DNA of 64,000 nt. Source: an uncultured Draconibacterium sp. (lineage in GTDB: Bacteria > Bacteroidota > Bacteroidia > Bacteroidales > Prolixibacteraceae). Shown piece by piece: positions 18,376-25,915 of this stretch. The stretch is from the NCBI RefSeq assembly GCF_913060805.1, contig NZ_CAJXTC010000004.1, positions 124,001-188,000 of the forward strand. The letters run 5' to 3'. The position numbers and the translations under genes are program-made. The notes beneath the pieces are model-generated. The model searched no databases. It saw only the letters and a list, made by a program, of their open reading frames with translations, and was not told the origin of the DNA. The first letter of the stretch is position 1. Each line of letters begins with the position of its first letter.

Positions 18376-18777
18376 CTATCCAACAGGTGCCAGCACACTA
18401 AACGGGTACCACGGCAGATTTCGTGCTATCCAAAACACAATAACAATACCTAATACAATGAATGGCGTTTGTTTTTTGTAGAACAGGTTCGGCAGTTTCC
18501 ATCCAAAAACCTTGTTTAGCAACGGATGCAGGTAGTGATAAAGAATAAAAAGCACTGCCGGAAGAAACAAAAAGTTATACCCAACCACACCGGCAAAATC
18601 TAAATGCAACAAACTGTGTAAAGCCCGTTGCGAGCCGCATCCCGGGCAATAACCACCGGTTAACGAATGAAACAGGCACTGCGGAAAGATCGTATGCTTT
18701 ATGGGATCAAGAAAATAAAAAAGAACTGCTACCCCAATAATTACGAGTAGCAGCAATCTATTGATCGTTCGGTTCAT
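18376..18777 (-). CDS. DUF2752 family membrane protein
   Basis: 133 aa with three or four hydrophobic segments. The hallmark YCPGCGSQRALHSLLHLDFAG is the DUF2752 signature (CPGCG followed by R and H residues). Function unknown; the paired cysteines suggest metal or redox chemistry at the membrane. It starts 3 bases after the stop of the dispanin-like gene, and such pairs are recurrent in Bacteroidota. Confidence 0.88.
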   Translation of the reverse strand: MNRTINRLLLLVIIGVAVLFYFLDPIKHTIFPQCLFHSLTGGYCPGCGSQRALHSLLHLDFAGVVGYNFLFLPAVLFILYHYLHPLLNKVFGWKLPNLFYKKQTPFIVLGIVIVFWIARNLPWYPFSVLAPVG

Positions 18778-18780
18778 CTA

Positions 18781-19074
18781 CTAAAAATTAAAAGCACCCT
18801 GCATTAGTCCGGCAAGTACGCCAAAAATCGACAGTATTATACCTAAAATTAGCCAGGCCATTCCGGCGGCAAACGATACCCAGGCCCACAATTTGGCATT
18901 TCTACTGGCCGATAATGCTGCTTCGTAATTTCCGGCATTCCAATACGAATTTACCTGCGCGGCAAAAACAATGGCTACAATTCCGAATATTTTTCCGCAA
19001 AAAATAGTTGTCAGAATGGCAAATACCAAATAATTAGGTGGTGGTACTTGTGGTTGATTAACTTGTTCGTTCAT
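18781..19074 (-). CDS. CD225/dispanin family membrane protein
   Basis: 97 aa. PPPNYLVFAILTTIFCGKIF, GIVAIVFAAQVNSYWNAGNY and ALSASRNAKLWAWVSF make the CD225/dispanin domain: an intramembrane helix, a conserved loop and a transmembrane helix. Bacterial members have no assigned role. Upstream partner of the DUF2752 gene in a two-gene operon. Confidence 0.9.
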   Translation of the reverse strand: MNEQVNQPQVPPPNYLVFAILTTIFCGKIFGIVAIVFAAQVNSYWNAGNYEAALSASRNAKLWAWVSFAAGMAWLILGIILSIFGVLAGLMQGAFNF

Positions 19075-19240
19075 GATAAGTAGTTTTTAAAAGACTTGAT
19101 GAAAGCAAAGTTAAACGAACGAACAAGCTAAACAAAGCATCGGCTACAAAATAGTTAGGCGTTTTTTATGGGCCAGGAGCGCGCATGGTAACTCAAATCT
19201 TAAAATATATTAAAATCAACGATCTATTTATCGTCCAAAG

Positions 19241-19270
19241 TTGTGAAAAATTCGAATCGCATTATTTTTG
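19241..19270 (+). promoter_or_regulatory. Strong Bacteroidota promoter with no gene behind it
   Basis: TTG at 19241-19243 and TATTTTTG at 19263-19270, spaced by exactly 19 bases, the consensus spacing of TTG-N19-TAnnTTTG. Transcription should begin near 19276. Confidence 0.7.
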
Positions 19271-19275
19271 CAAGC

Positions 19276-19357
19276 CTTATGGATTAAGGAGCAGGAGGCA
19301 CTTTTTCCATAGATTTTAAGTTTTGGTAGAATGCCATCCGGGAGGGTGGCATTTTTT
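19276..19357 (+). ncRNA. Candidate small RNA of about 80-85 nt
   Basis: Starts after a consensus promoter and ends in an intrinsic terminator: AATGCCATCC (19330-19339) with GGGTGGCATT (19344-19353), then seven T. No reading frame of useful length lies between. I do not recognise the sequence as 6S, SRP or tmRNA. A short peptide or attenuated leader cannot be ruled out, but the next gene starts 200 bases beyond the terminator. Confidence 0.5.
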
Positions 19358-19562
19358 TAGACCAACCAATTTTACAGTCGTACAATTTTTTCGAACAGGG
19401 AAGATTACGACCCCGAACCAAACTACTGAAAAACGAAACTTCTTAACCGCGCTAACCACGCAGAAACACGTTAACAACTAATTAACACGGTTGAATTAAA
19501 CTAAATAAAGAATAAACGGTCTTATAGTAGTAAACAGACAAAAGGAAACAATTTAGACAGCA

Positions 19563-22043
19563 ATGAAGTACTTGACGAACGTAATTTTAATCGCCCTATT
19601 ACTAATTGGGGTGAATTCTTATGCAGTAATTGAAGACCCCGTAAAAAAGGACGATCCAAACGACGATGGAAAAGGAAAAATCGTTGGAACGATCGTAGAA
19701 AAAGATACGGAAACCCCCATGGAATTTGCCAATATAGCCGTTTATAAAGAGACCGATTCAACCCTCGTAACCGGAAGTATTACCAACGAAAAGGGAATTT
19801 TTGAAATAGCGAATTTAGATTATGGCGACTATTATTTAGTGGCCAACTTTATAGGTTTCGATCAGGAAAATGTGGTAGATATTAAAATCGATCGCAGCAA
19901 CCGTGTGCACGATTTGGGCGAGATCAACCTTGCTCCTTCAACGGTTGCCCTTGGCGAAGTAAATGTTGTGGCCGACAAAGCTGCCGTGGAATACAAGCTC
20001 GATAAAAAAGTGGTTAACGTTAGCCAGGTAATCAGTGCCATTGGCGGAACAGCCGTTGATGTTTTGGAAAACACACCTTCTATTCAGGTTGATATTGAAG
20101 GGAATGTGGCCTTGCGCGGATCGGGAAATTTTACCGTACTAATTGACGGCCGGCCAAGTGTTTTAAGCGGTAGCGACGCACTGCGCCAGATTCCGTCTTC
20201 GGCGATCGAAAATATTGAAATCATTACCAACCCATCGGCAAAATACGAGCCCGACGGTGCTGCAGGTATCATTAACCTGGTGATGAAAAAGAACTCGATG
20301 AACGGGCTGAACGGTATTGTAAATGCAAGCGTTGGAACGGGCGATAAATACCGCGGCGATTTTATGCTGAATTACCGTTTTGAAAAACTGAACCTGTTTT
20401 TTGGAGCCGACTGGCGCGATGAGATCAATAACGGGGCAATGGCCTCGGAGCGCGAAACATATTACAACGATACAACTGAATTTTTGAATATGGCCGGCGA
20501 CCGGAAGTGGATTCGTGGCGGACACAGCTTTAAAGGGGGTGCCGATATTTATTTAGGAACCAACACTACCTTAACACTTTCGGGAGAAACCGGGACCTCG
20601 GAACGAGGAAACGAAGGTGGCGGCCGAACAGAGAATTTTACCATCCCGGCCTCCGAGCGAATTCTTTCAATAAGCGAAGAAACCTCGGATCGCAGCAACG
20701 ATTTTTATACGCTGAACATGAATTTTCAGCATAATTTCGACGACAACGGACACCGTATTGAAGCAACCGCTTTTTTCTCGGATGAGACAGGAACCGACAA
20801 CGAAATAGAAGGTGAATTGCTGGCCGACGAGAATTGGAATCCTTCCAACGAGTATTTGTCGAATGTGTCGACACTGGAAACAGAGGACGAACAGGATATT
20901 CGGTTAAAACTCGATTACACCTATCCGTTTAGTGAAGATGGCCGTTTTGAAGCCGGTTACCAGGGGCGACTGGAAAGCGAATTGGAAACGCTTGAATTTC
21001 GCGATTACGATCAGGCGAGTGATTCCTGGGTGATCAACGACGAATATTCGAGTACTACCGATTTTCAGCGCGACATACACGCTGCTTATGCCACCTACAG
21101 CAACAAGGTGGGTGAGCTTGCTTACATGGCGGGTTTGCGTGGAGAGTTAACCGTGCGTGAAATACAAAATACCAGTGCCGAAAATGTTTCGTCACTCAAT
21201 CGTTTCGATCTGTTTCCAACAGCGCACTTCTCGTATCCGGTAGCACAAACTGCCGATGTTACTGCAAGTTACAGCCGGAGGATCAACCGTCCGAGTGGCC
21301 GCGATCTGGATCCAACACCAAATTATTACAACCGTTACACCATCCGTTTTGGAAATCCCGATTTGGAACCTGAATACACCAACTCGTACGAACTGGGTTT
21401 AATGAAACGATTTGGCGAAACACGTTCGTTTATGTCGGCCGATTTGTTCCGCAGGGTAACCAACAATAAAATCGATCGCACACAGGAGTTGGGCGAAGAC
21501 GGTATTTTTTACCTGTACACCGACAACTTTGATAAAGATTACAGTACCGGTCTTGAAGTTACCGGAAACTGGAATTACAAAAAGTGGCTGATCCTTAACG
21601 CCAGTGTGAACGTTTATAAATATAAAATTACCGGCGAGTTGAATGGCGAATCCATCGACCGGGAAAGTACCAACTGGGGTGGCCGAATGAATACGACTTT
21701 TAAATTGGCTGAAAATTCACGTTTTCAATTAAATGCATTTTTCCGCGGCAAATCAGTGTCGGCGCAGGGCGAAAGCGGTGCTATGTTTTTCACCAATATT
21801 TCGTACCGTCAGGAGTTTATGAATAAAAAACTTTCGGCTACTGTTAGCGTTCGCGATCCGCTGGGAACAGGACGTTTTGAGCGGACAAGCTATGGCGACG
21901 ACTTTGAAAGCTGGTTCCGTTTTGAACGCGAACCACGTGTAGTAATGCTTACACTGAGCTACAAGATTAACAACTTTAAAGAAGACCGTGGAAACCGTGG
22001 CGGTGGCGACGGCGGAATGGACATGGGTGGCGGAGAATTTTAA
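19563..22043 (+). CDS. TonB-dependent receptor-like outer-membrane protein (OMP_b-brl_3 type)
   Basis: 826 aa. A signal peptide (YLTNVILIALLLIGVNSYA) is followed by a carboxypeptidase-regulatory-like domain (about 40-125, GKIVGTIVEKDTETPMEFAN), a plug-type region (SAIGGTAVDVLENTPSIQVD, GNFTVLIDGRPSVL, IEIITNPSAKYEPDGAAG) and a large barrel of the outer-membrane beta-barrel family 3 type. Unlike SusC it is short and has no SusD neighbour. C-terminus is Gly/Asp-rich (GGGDGGMDMGGGEF). Substrate unknown. Terminator at 22070-22106. Confidence 0.88.
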   Translation: MKYLTNVILIALLLIGVNSYAVIEDPVKKDDPNDDGKGKIVGTIVEKDTETPMEFANIAVYKETDSTLVTGSITNEKGIFEIANLDYGDYYLVANFIGFDQENVVDIKIDRSNRVHDLGEINLAPSTVALGEVNVVADKAAVEYKLDKKVVNVSQVISAIGGTAVDVLENTPSIQVDIEGNVALRGSGNFTVLIDGRPSVLSGSDALRQIPSSAIENIEIITNPSAKYEPDGAAGIINLVMKKNSMNGLNGIVNASVGTGDKYRGDFMLNYRFEKLNLFFGADWRDEINNGAMASERETYYNDTTEFLNMAGDRKWIRGGHSFKGGADIYLGTNTTLTLSGETGTSERGNEGGGRTENFTIPASERILSISEETSDRSNDFYTLNMNFQHNFDDNGHRIEATAFFSDETGTDNEIEGELLADENWNPSNEYLSNVSTLETEDEQDIRLKLDYTYPFSEDGRFEAGYQGRLESELETLEFRDYDQASDSWVINDEYSSTTDFQRDIHAAYATYSNKVGELAYMAGLRGELTVREIQNTSAENVSSLNRFDLFPTAHFSYPVAQTADVTASYSRRINRPSGRDLDPTPNYYNRYTIRFGNPDLEPEYTNSYELGLMKRFGETRSFMSADLFRRVTNNKIDRTQELGEDGIFYLYTDNFDKDYSTGLEVTGNWNYKKWLILNASVNVYKYKITGELNGESIDRESTNWGGRMNTTFKLAENSRFQLNAFFRGKSVSAQGESGAMFFTNISYRQEFMNKKLSATVSVRDPLGTGRFERTSYGDDFESWFRFEREPRVVMLTLSYKINNFKEDRGNRGGGDGGMDMGGGEF

Positions 22044-22069
22044 CGTAAATACACAAAGACAATACGATG

Positions 22070-22106
22070 AATGCCGTTCTTTTTAAAAAGAATGGCATTT
22101 TTTTAT
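22070..22106 (+). terminator. Terminator of the outer-membrane receptor gene
   Basis: AATGCC (22070-22075) pairs with GGCATT (22094-22099); the inner TTCTTTTT/AAAAAGAA continues the stem, and T run follows. Confidence 0.85.
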
Positions 22107-22159
22107 TTCTGATGAAACGCGGATTCCATGCGGGATGGCATGAGCTTTACTGCTTGAAA

Positions 22160-22224
22160 AACTGAAAACTTCGTTTCCAAACTGAAAAAACAGTTGCAGA
22201 ACTGAAAAATCAGTTGTATGTTTG
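22160..22224 (+). promoter_or_regulatory. Promoter and repeated operator of the BlaI-M56 operon
   Basis: TTG (22194-22196) and TATGTTTG (22217-22224) give a Bacteroidota promoter with 20-base spacing. AACTGAAAA occurs at 22160, 22180 and 22200, exactly 20 bases apart. The last two copies are dyads, AACTGAAAAAACAGTT (22180-22195) and AACTGAAAAATCAGTT (22200-22215), overlapping the -33 and filling the spacer, where a BlaI dimer would block RNA polymerase. Operator role is inferred. Confidence 0.6.
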
Positions 22225-22242
22225 TCGATGTAAAATTATAAC

Positions 22243-22309
22243 TGTCATTTCGAGTGAGAGAAGCGACCGAGAAATCTGTCACAGATTCCTCTCTACGTTC
22301 GGAATGACA
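22243..22309. repeat. REP-like hairpin element in the BlaI leader
   Basis: TGTCATTTCGAG (22243-22254) is mirrored by CGGAATGACA (22300-22309), with an inner AATCTG/CAGATT hairpin. This TGTCATT...AATGACA design is a familiar type of dispersed Bacteroidota repeat. It lies between the predicted start site and the blaI ATG. Confidence 0.6.
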
Positions 22310-22332
22310 ATAAATTATGAAACGACAGTACA

Positions 22333-22692
22333 ATGAAGAAACTAACAAAAAAGGAAGAGGAGTTGATGAAGATCCTCTGGAAACTGGAAAAAGCGTTTGT
22401 AAAAGACATTGTTGAGTTGTATCCCGAACCAAAACCGCATTACAACACCATTTCGTCGTTGGTGCGTTTGTTGCAAGACAAAGGCGTTATCGGTTTTAAA
22501 CAATACGGCAACACTTACCAGTATTTTCCACTCATCTCGAAAGAGGAGTATCGCCGTTCGTTTATGAACCAGGTGGTTAGCGACTATTTCGATAACTCGT
22601 ACAAAAGTGCAGTGGCCTTTTTTGTAAAAGAGAAAAACCTGTCGGAAGACGAGATCGACGAACTGGTTAACCTCATTAAAAACAAAAAGTAA
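22333..22692 (+). CDS. BlaI/MecI/CopY family transcriptional repressor
   Basis: 119 aa. Winged helix at residues 1-75 (KKLTKKEEELMKILWKLEKA, PHYNTISSLVRLLQDKGVIG with the recognition helix), and a C-terminal dimerisation/cleavage region DNSYKSAVAFFVKEKNLSED. These repressors bind dyads at promoters and are released by cleavage triggered by a partner M56 (BlaR1-type) protease, which is encoded next with a one-base overlap. Probably autoregulates via the dyads at 22180-22215. Confidence 0.92.
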   Translation: MKKLTKKEEELMKILWKLEKAFVKDIVELYPEPKPHYNTISSLVRLLQDKGVIGFKQYGNTYQYFPLISKEEYRRSFMNQVVSDYFDNSYKSAVAFFVKEKNLSEDEIDELVNLIKNKK

Positions 22693-25541
22693 TGGAAGAT
22701 TTTATCCTCTATATCGGGAAGGCTGCTTTGGCGCTGGGTGCTTTTTACCTGGCTTACCTGGCTCTTTTCCAGCACCAGAAACATTTTCTGTTCAACCGGA
22801 TTTATTTGCCGGTGTCGTTTTTGGTTAGTTTCCTTATTCCGCTGATTACGTTTACCAAAGTGAATTATATACAGCCGATTCCCGCAGCTGCTTCAACTGG
22901 TTTTGCTTACCTGCCCGAAGCTGCTGTGGCCAGCGAGCCGCAATTTAACTTCGAATGGTATCATTACCTGCTGGGGATTTATGCACTCGGAATTGTTGTA
23001 TTTCTACTGAATCTGTTGATCGGGCACCTCAAAGCCATGAATATTATCCGATTTAGCCGCCTGAAGGAATTGTTTGGAGCACAAGTTAACCTTACTAAAA
23101 AGGATGTGCACCCATTCTCTTTCTTTTCGCGAATTGTGCTGTCGGAAAAAACATTGAAAAATCCCGATCTGAAAATGATCGTCGACCACGAAATGATTCA
23201 CGTAAGAGAACGCCATACGCTCGATATTCTTTTTGCCGAGCTTTTGTTTCTACTCCAGTGGTTTAACCCCTTTGCCTGGTTAATCCGCGATGCGATGCGA
23301 AATAACCTGGAATACCTGACTGATCATCAGGTAGCCCAAAATCATAATGCCGAAGCTTATCAATTGGCCATGGTAGGATTAGCGCATAAAAAAGGAGTAG
23401 CTCCCTTTTTGACGGCGCTTAACGGCTCACAATTAAAAAACCGTATTATCATGATGAAAAAGAAAACAGAAAATCGGTACAGCCTTATGAAACAGTTGGT
23501 TGTACTGCCCCTGCTGGCCATTTTGGTTATGGGTTTGTCGAACAAGGAAGTACGAACCGAAGTGTTACACGATGCCGGACAATTAAAAGTAGTTGTTGAC
23601 GGTATTGAGCTTCCGGCCGATCATTCCGACCTTATCAACCTTGATTTTGCTAACGGATTTGATGGAGGTGAAGTGATAAATGCACTTGGCCTTGAAAACA
23701 AAGTGGTTGCGAATGCACTGTCGTTTGATAAAAATCCAAAAGAGGATGGTGTGTATTATATTCAAACCAGGGATTATGATCCAGGCACCGTTCCTGAGTT
23801 TGATAAAATGGTCAATAAACCGGAGGTTCTTGTGCGAAGCGACAATTTTACAGTAAAAGGTACTGTAGAAAATGGTTTTGGTGAGAGGATTCCGAATGCC
23901 AAAATCGTTAACAATGAATCGTCGGAAGAATTTGTGGCAGATGGGAATGGGTTTTTCGAACTTGCGTTTAACGGAATAGAAAAACCGATAGTTTTAAGCT
24001 TCTCAGCACCCGGTTATTACAAAAATGATGTTGTTTATTACGGCAATAAGAAAGAACTGAGAATAGGTCTTGCTGAGAGTAGCTCAGAGAAAGAAGTTAC
24101 TATCTCAGGAAAAATCACCAACGAAGATGGTGATGGAATTCCGGCAGTAGCTGTGTTGGTAAAAGGATCTACAGTTGGTACTATTTCGGATGTGCATGGA
24201 AATTATGAGATTGCGACCGACGCAAACAACGTGCTGGTTTTTAAAATAATGGGATACGATGAAAAAGAAGTTGCTATTGATGGCAAATCGGAGCTTGATG
24301 TTCAGCTAAATCAAACACCAAAAAAATTCGCAGTTGGAGTTGCCGCTCCAAATGATGGTCTTCCCAGGGTTGATTTGCTCAGTAATTCTAAAAATCCTCC
24401 TTTATACATTGTTGACGGCAAAGAGTCGCGCAAGATCGATATTCTGCAGCCTGATGAAATTGCATCCATGACAGTTTTGAAAAGTCAGCAGGCTAAAACT
24501 TTATACGGCGACAAAGGAAAAGACGGTGTGATCGTTATCGCAACAAAAGCCTCTGCAAAGGATAAAGCAGATGAGGTAAAAGTGATTGGTTATGGAACGC
24601 AGACAAAAAATGAGCCCTTGGAAAGCGTTCAGGTTCGTATTTCGGAAAGTTCCAATGGCGGCGCTCCGCTTTATATCGTAGATGGGAAACCGGTAGCTGA
24701 TATAAATTTAATTGATCCGAACGACATTGAAAGCATGTCTGTTTTAAAAGGAGAACAAGCTACTGCATTATATGGGTCGGTTGGGGGTAAAAATGGTGTA
24801 GTCATTGTTACAACCAAAGAAGCTGCAAAAGCTAAAATGGAGGATGCTGTAGTACTTGTTGAAGGTATTCCTTACGATGGTGATATTAACGATATCGATC
24901 CGGAAACAATTGAATCAATGGAAGTGCTGAAAGACGAAAGTGCTACCAAAATATATGGTCCAATCGCTAAAAACGGAGCCATTTCGATCAAACTGAAAGG
25001 TTCTGCTGATCTTGGTGGAAAATCGCCACTGATCTTTCTCGACGGTGAAAAATTCACTGGAGAGATGAATGACATCGATCCTAATGACATTGAATCGATC
25101 TCTGTTCTGAAAGATGCTGAATCAATTAAGACTTATGGAGAAGAAGCTAAAGACGGTGTGATACTTATTACCAAAAAAACGGAAGAAATAACTTCGGAAT
25201 TAGATTTGCGAAAGTTTATTGCGAAAAAGATAAAATATCCCACTAATGCAGTTGAGAAAGGGAGCCAGGGAACTGTTCAGGCTTTTGTTGAGTTTGGTAA
25301 AGAAAATAAGGAAGTTTCAATACATGATTATAAGCAAAAAAATATTGAGCACCTGGAAGATGTGGTTGTGGTTGGTTATGCTAAAAACGGCGTAAAACAA
25401 CCAACAGATGATGAGGAAATGGTACCGGAGTTGATTCTGGAATTGAAAAGAGTTTTAGAACAGCTTCCTTCAGTAGATATTAAAAAATTCAAAGGTAAGG
25501 CTGTTGGAGTTTCTGTAAAATTCGTGCTGCAAGAAAAGTAA
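22692..25541 (+). CDS. M56 (BlaR1-type) metallopeptidase fused to four plug-like repeats and a TonB-like C-terminus
   Basis: 949 aa. Residues 1-300 are a BlaR1-type membrane peptidase: several TM segments, zinc motif HEMIH (about 166-170) and third ligand in NLEYLTDHQV. Then come two carboxypeptidase-regulatory-like domains (about 23850-24085 and 24090-24320) and four copies of a TonB-plug-like unit with LYIVDGK, DIESMSVLK and ALYG..GKNGVVIVTTK motifs (starting about 24397, 24661, 24847, 25024). The last 115 residues (RKFIAKKIKYPTNAVEKGSQ onward) resemble the TonB C-terminal domain. It starts inside the blaI stop (TAATG). Probably senses an envelope state and cleaves BlaI; the repeats' role is unknown. 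Confidence 0.85.
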   Translation: MEDFILYIGKAALALGAFYLAYLALFQHQKHFLFNRIYLPVSFLVSFLIPLITFTKVNYIQPIPAAASTGFAYLPEAAVASEPQFNFEWYHYLLGIYALGIVVFLLNLLIGHLKAMNIIRFSRLKELFGAQVNLTKKDVHPFSFFSRIVLSEKTLKNPDLKMIVDHEMIHVRERHTLDILFAELLFLLQWFNPFAWLIRDAMRNNLEYLTDHQVAQNHNAEAYQLAMVGLAHKKGVAPFLTALNGSQLKNRIIMMKKKTENRYSLMKQLVVLPLLAILVMGLSNKEVRTEVLHDAGQLKVVVDGIELPADHSDLINLDFANGFDGGEVINALGLENKVVANALSFDKNPKEDGVYYIQTRDYDPGTVPEFDKMVNKPEVLVRSDNFTVKGTVENGFGERIPNAKIVNNESSEEFVADGNGFFELAFNGIEKPIVLSFSAPGYYKNDVVYYGNKKELRIGLAESSSEKEVTISGKITNEDGDGIPAVAVLVKGSTVGTISDVHGNYEIATDANNVLVFKIMGYDEKEVAIDGKSELDVQLNQTPKKFAVGVAAPNDGLPRVDLLSNSKNPPLYIVDGKESRKIDILQPDEIASMTVLKSQQAKTLYGDKGKDGVIVIATKASAKDKADEVKVIGYGTQTKNEPLESVQVRISESSNGGAPLYIVDGKPVADINLIDPNDIESMSVLKGEQATALYGSVGGKNGVVIVTTKEAAKAKMEDAVVLVEGIPYDGDINDIDPETIESMEVLKDESATKIYGPIAKNGAISIKLKGSADLGGKSPLIFLDGEKFTGEMNDIDPNDIESISVLKDAESIKTYGEEAKDGVILITKKTEEITSELDLRKFIAKKIKYPTNAVEKGSQGTVQAFVEFGKENKEVSIHDYKQKNIEHLEDVVVVGYAKNGVKQPTDDEEMVPELILELKRVLEQLPSVDIKKFKGKAVGVSVKFVLQEK

Positions 25542-25570
25542 ATAGCAGATTTACCTTACACAAAATAGTT

Positions 25571-25609
25571 CAGCGGGCGACTATCATTTATTAGTCGCCC
25601 GCTGTTTTT
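25571..25609 (+). terminator. Terminator of the BlaI-M56 operon
   Basis: Thirteen-bp stem CAGCGGGCGACTA (25571-25583) with TAGTCGCCCGCTG (25592-25604), 8-base loop, T-rich tail. Confidence 0.92.
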
Positions 25610-25778
25610 GTTTACGGATATTTGTTGAAAGGCACTTCGCCAAGAGGGACAAAAAGTCCCCTACAGGGGATTTAGGGGTAAGAAACCAAGCGGTTAACTA
25701 CAAAACAGGAGTTGAAGAAGTCTTCATATGCGGCCACAAAAAAGGATGTCATCTCTTCGCGCTGGGATAAAGTGATCT

Positions 25779-25817
25779 GCGGTTTTTAACCGCATGAAAA
25801 AGGCGGTTAAAAACCGC
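25779..25817. repeat. Nested cruciform-like inverted repeat
   Basis: GCGGTTTTTAACCGC (25779-25793) is itself a hairpin and is the exact reverse complement of GCGGTTAAAAACCGC (25803-25817), 9 bases apart. Either one long or two short hairpins can form. Confidence 0.65.
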
Positions 25818-25824
25818 CAATCGC

Positions 25825-25875
25825 ACAAAAAAAGGATTCCATCCCTCTGAATTAACACAGAGGGATGGAATCCTT
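25825..25875 (-). terminator. Terminator of the GH97 gene
   Basis: Perfect 18-bp arms (25832-25849 and 25858-25875) around an 8-base loop; core GGATTCCATCCCTCTG. On the minus strand the stem ends in a T run (complement of 25825-25833). Confidence 0.92.
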
Positions 25876-25915
25876 ATATGCTCGAACCTCGAAACTAGCG
25901 TCTCGCTATTCGAAT

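Larger units (their letters stand above)
19075..19562. other. Intergenic region with a candidate small-RNA gene
   Basis: 488 bases between divergent genes. It contains a full promoter (19241-19270), a candidate transcript and a terminator (19330-19357) on the plus strand. The rest (19361-19562) shows no clear element; it must hold the promoter of the outer-membrane receptor at 19563. Confidence 0.55.
25542..25915. other. Intergenic region made of stacked hairpins
   Basis: 374 bases between convergent operons, no gene. In order: the operon terminator (25571-25609); a repeat-like pair of short hairpins at 25646-25670 (GGGACAAAAAGTCCC, then TCCCCTACAGGGGA); a nested cruciform at 25779-25817; and the GH97 terminator at 25825-25875. 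Confidence 0.7.
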
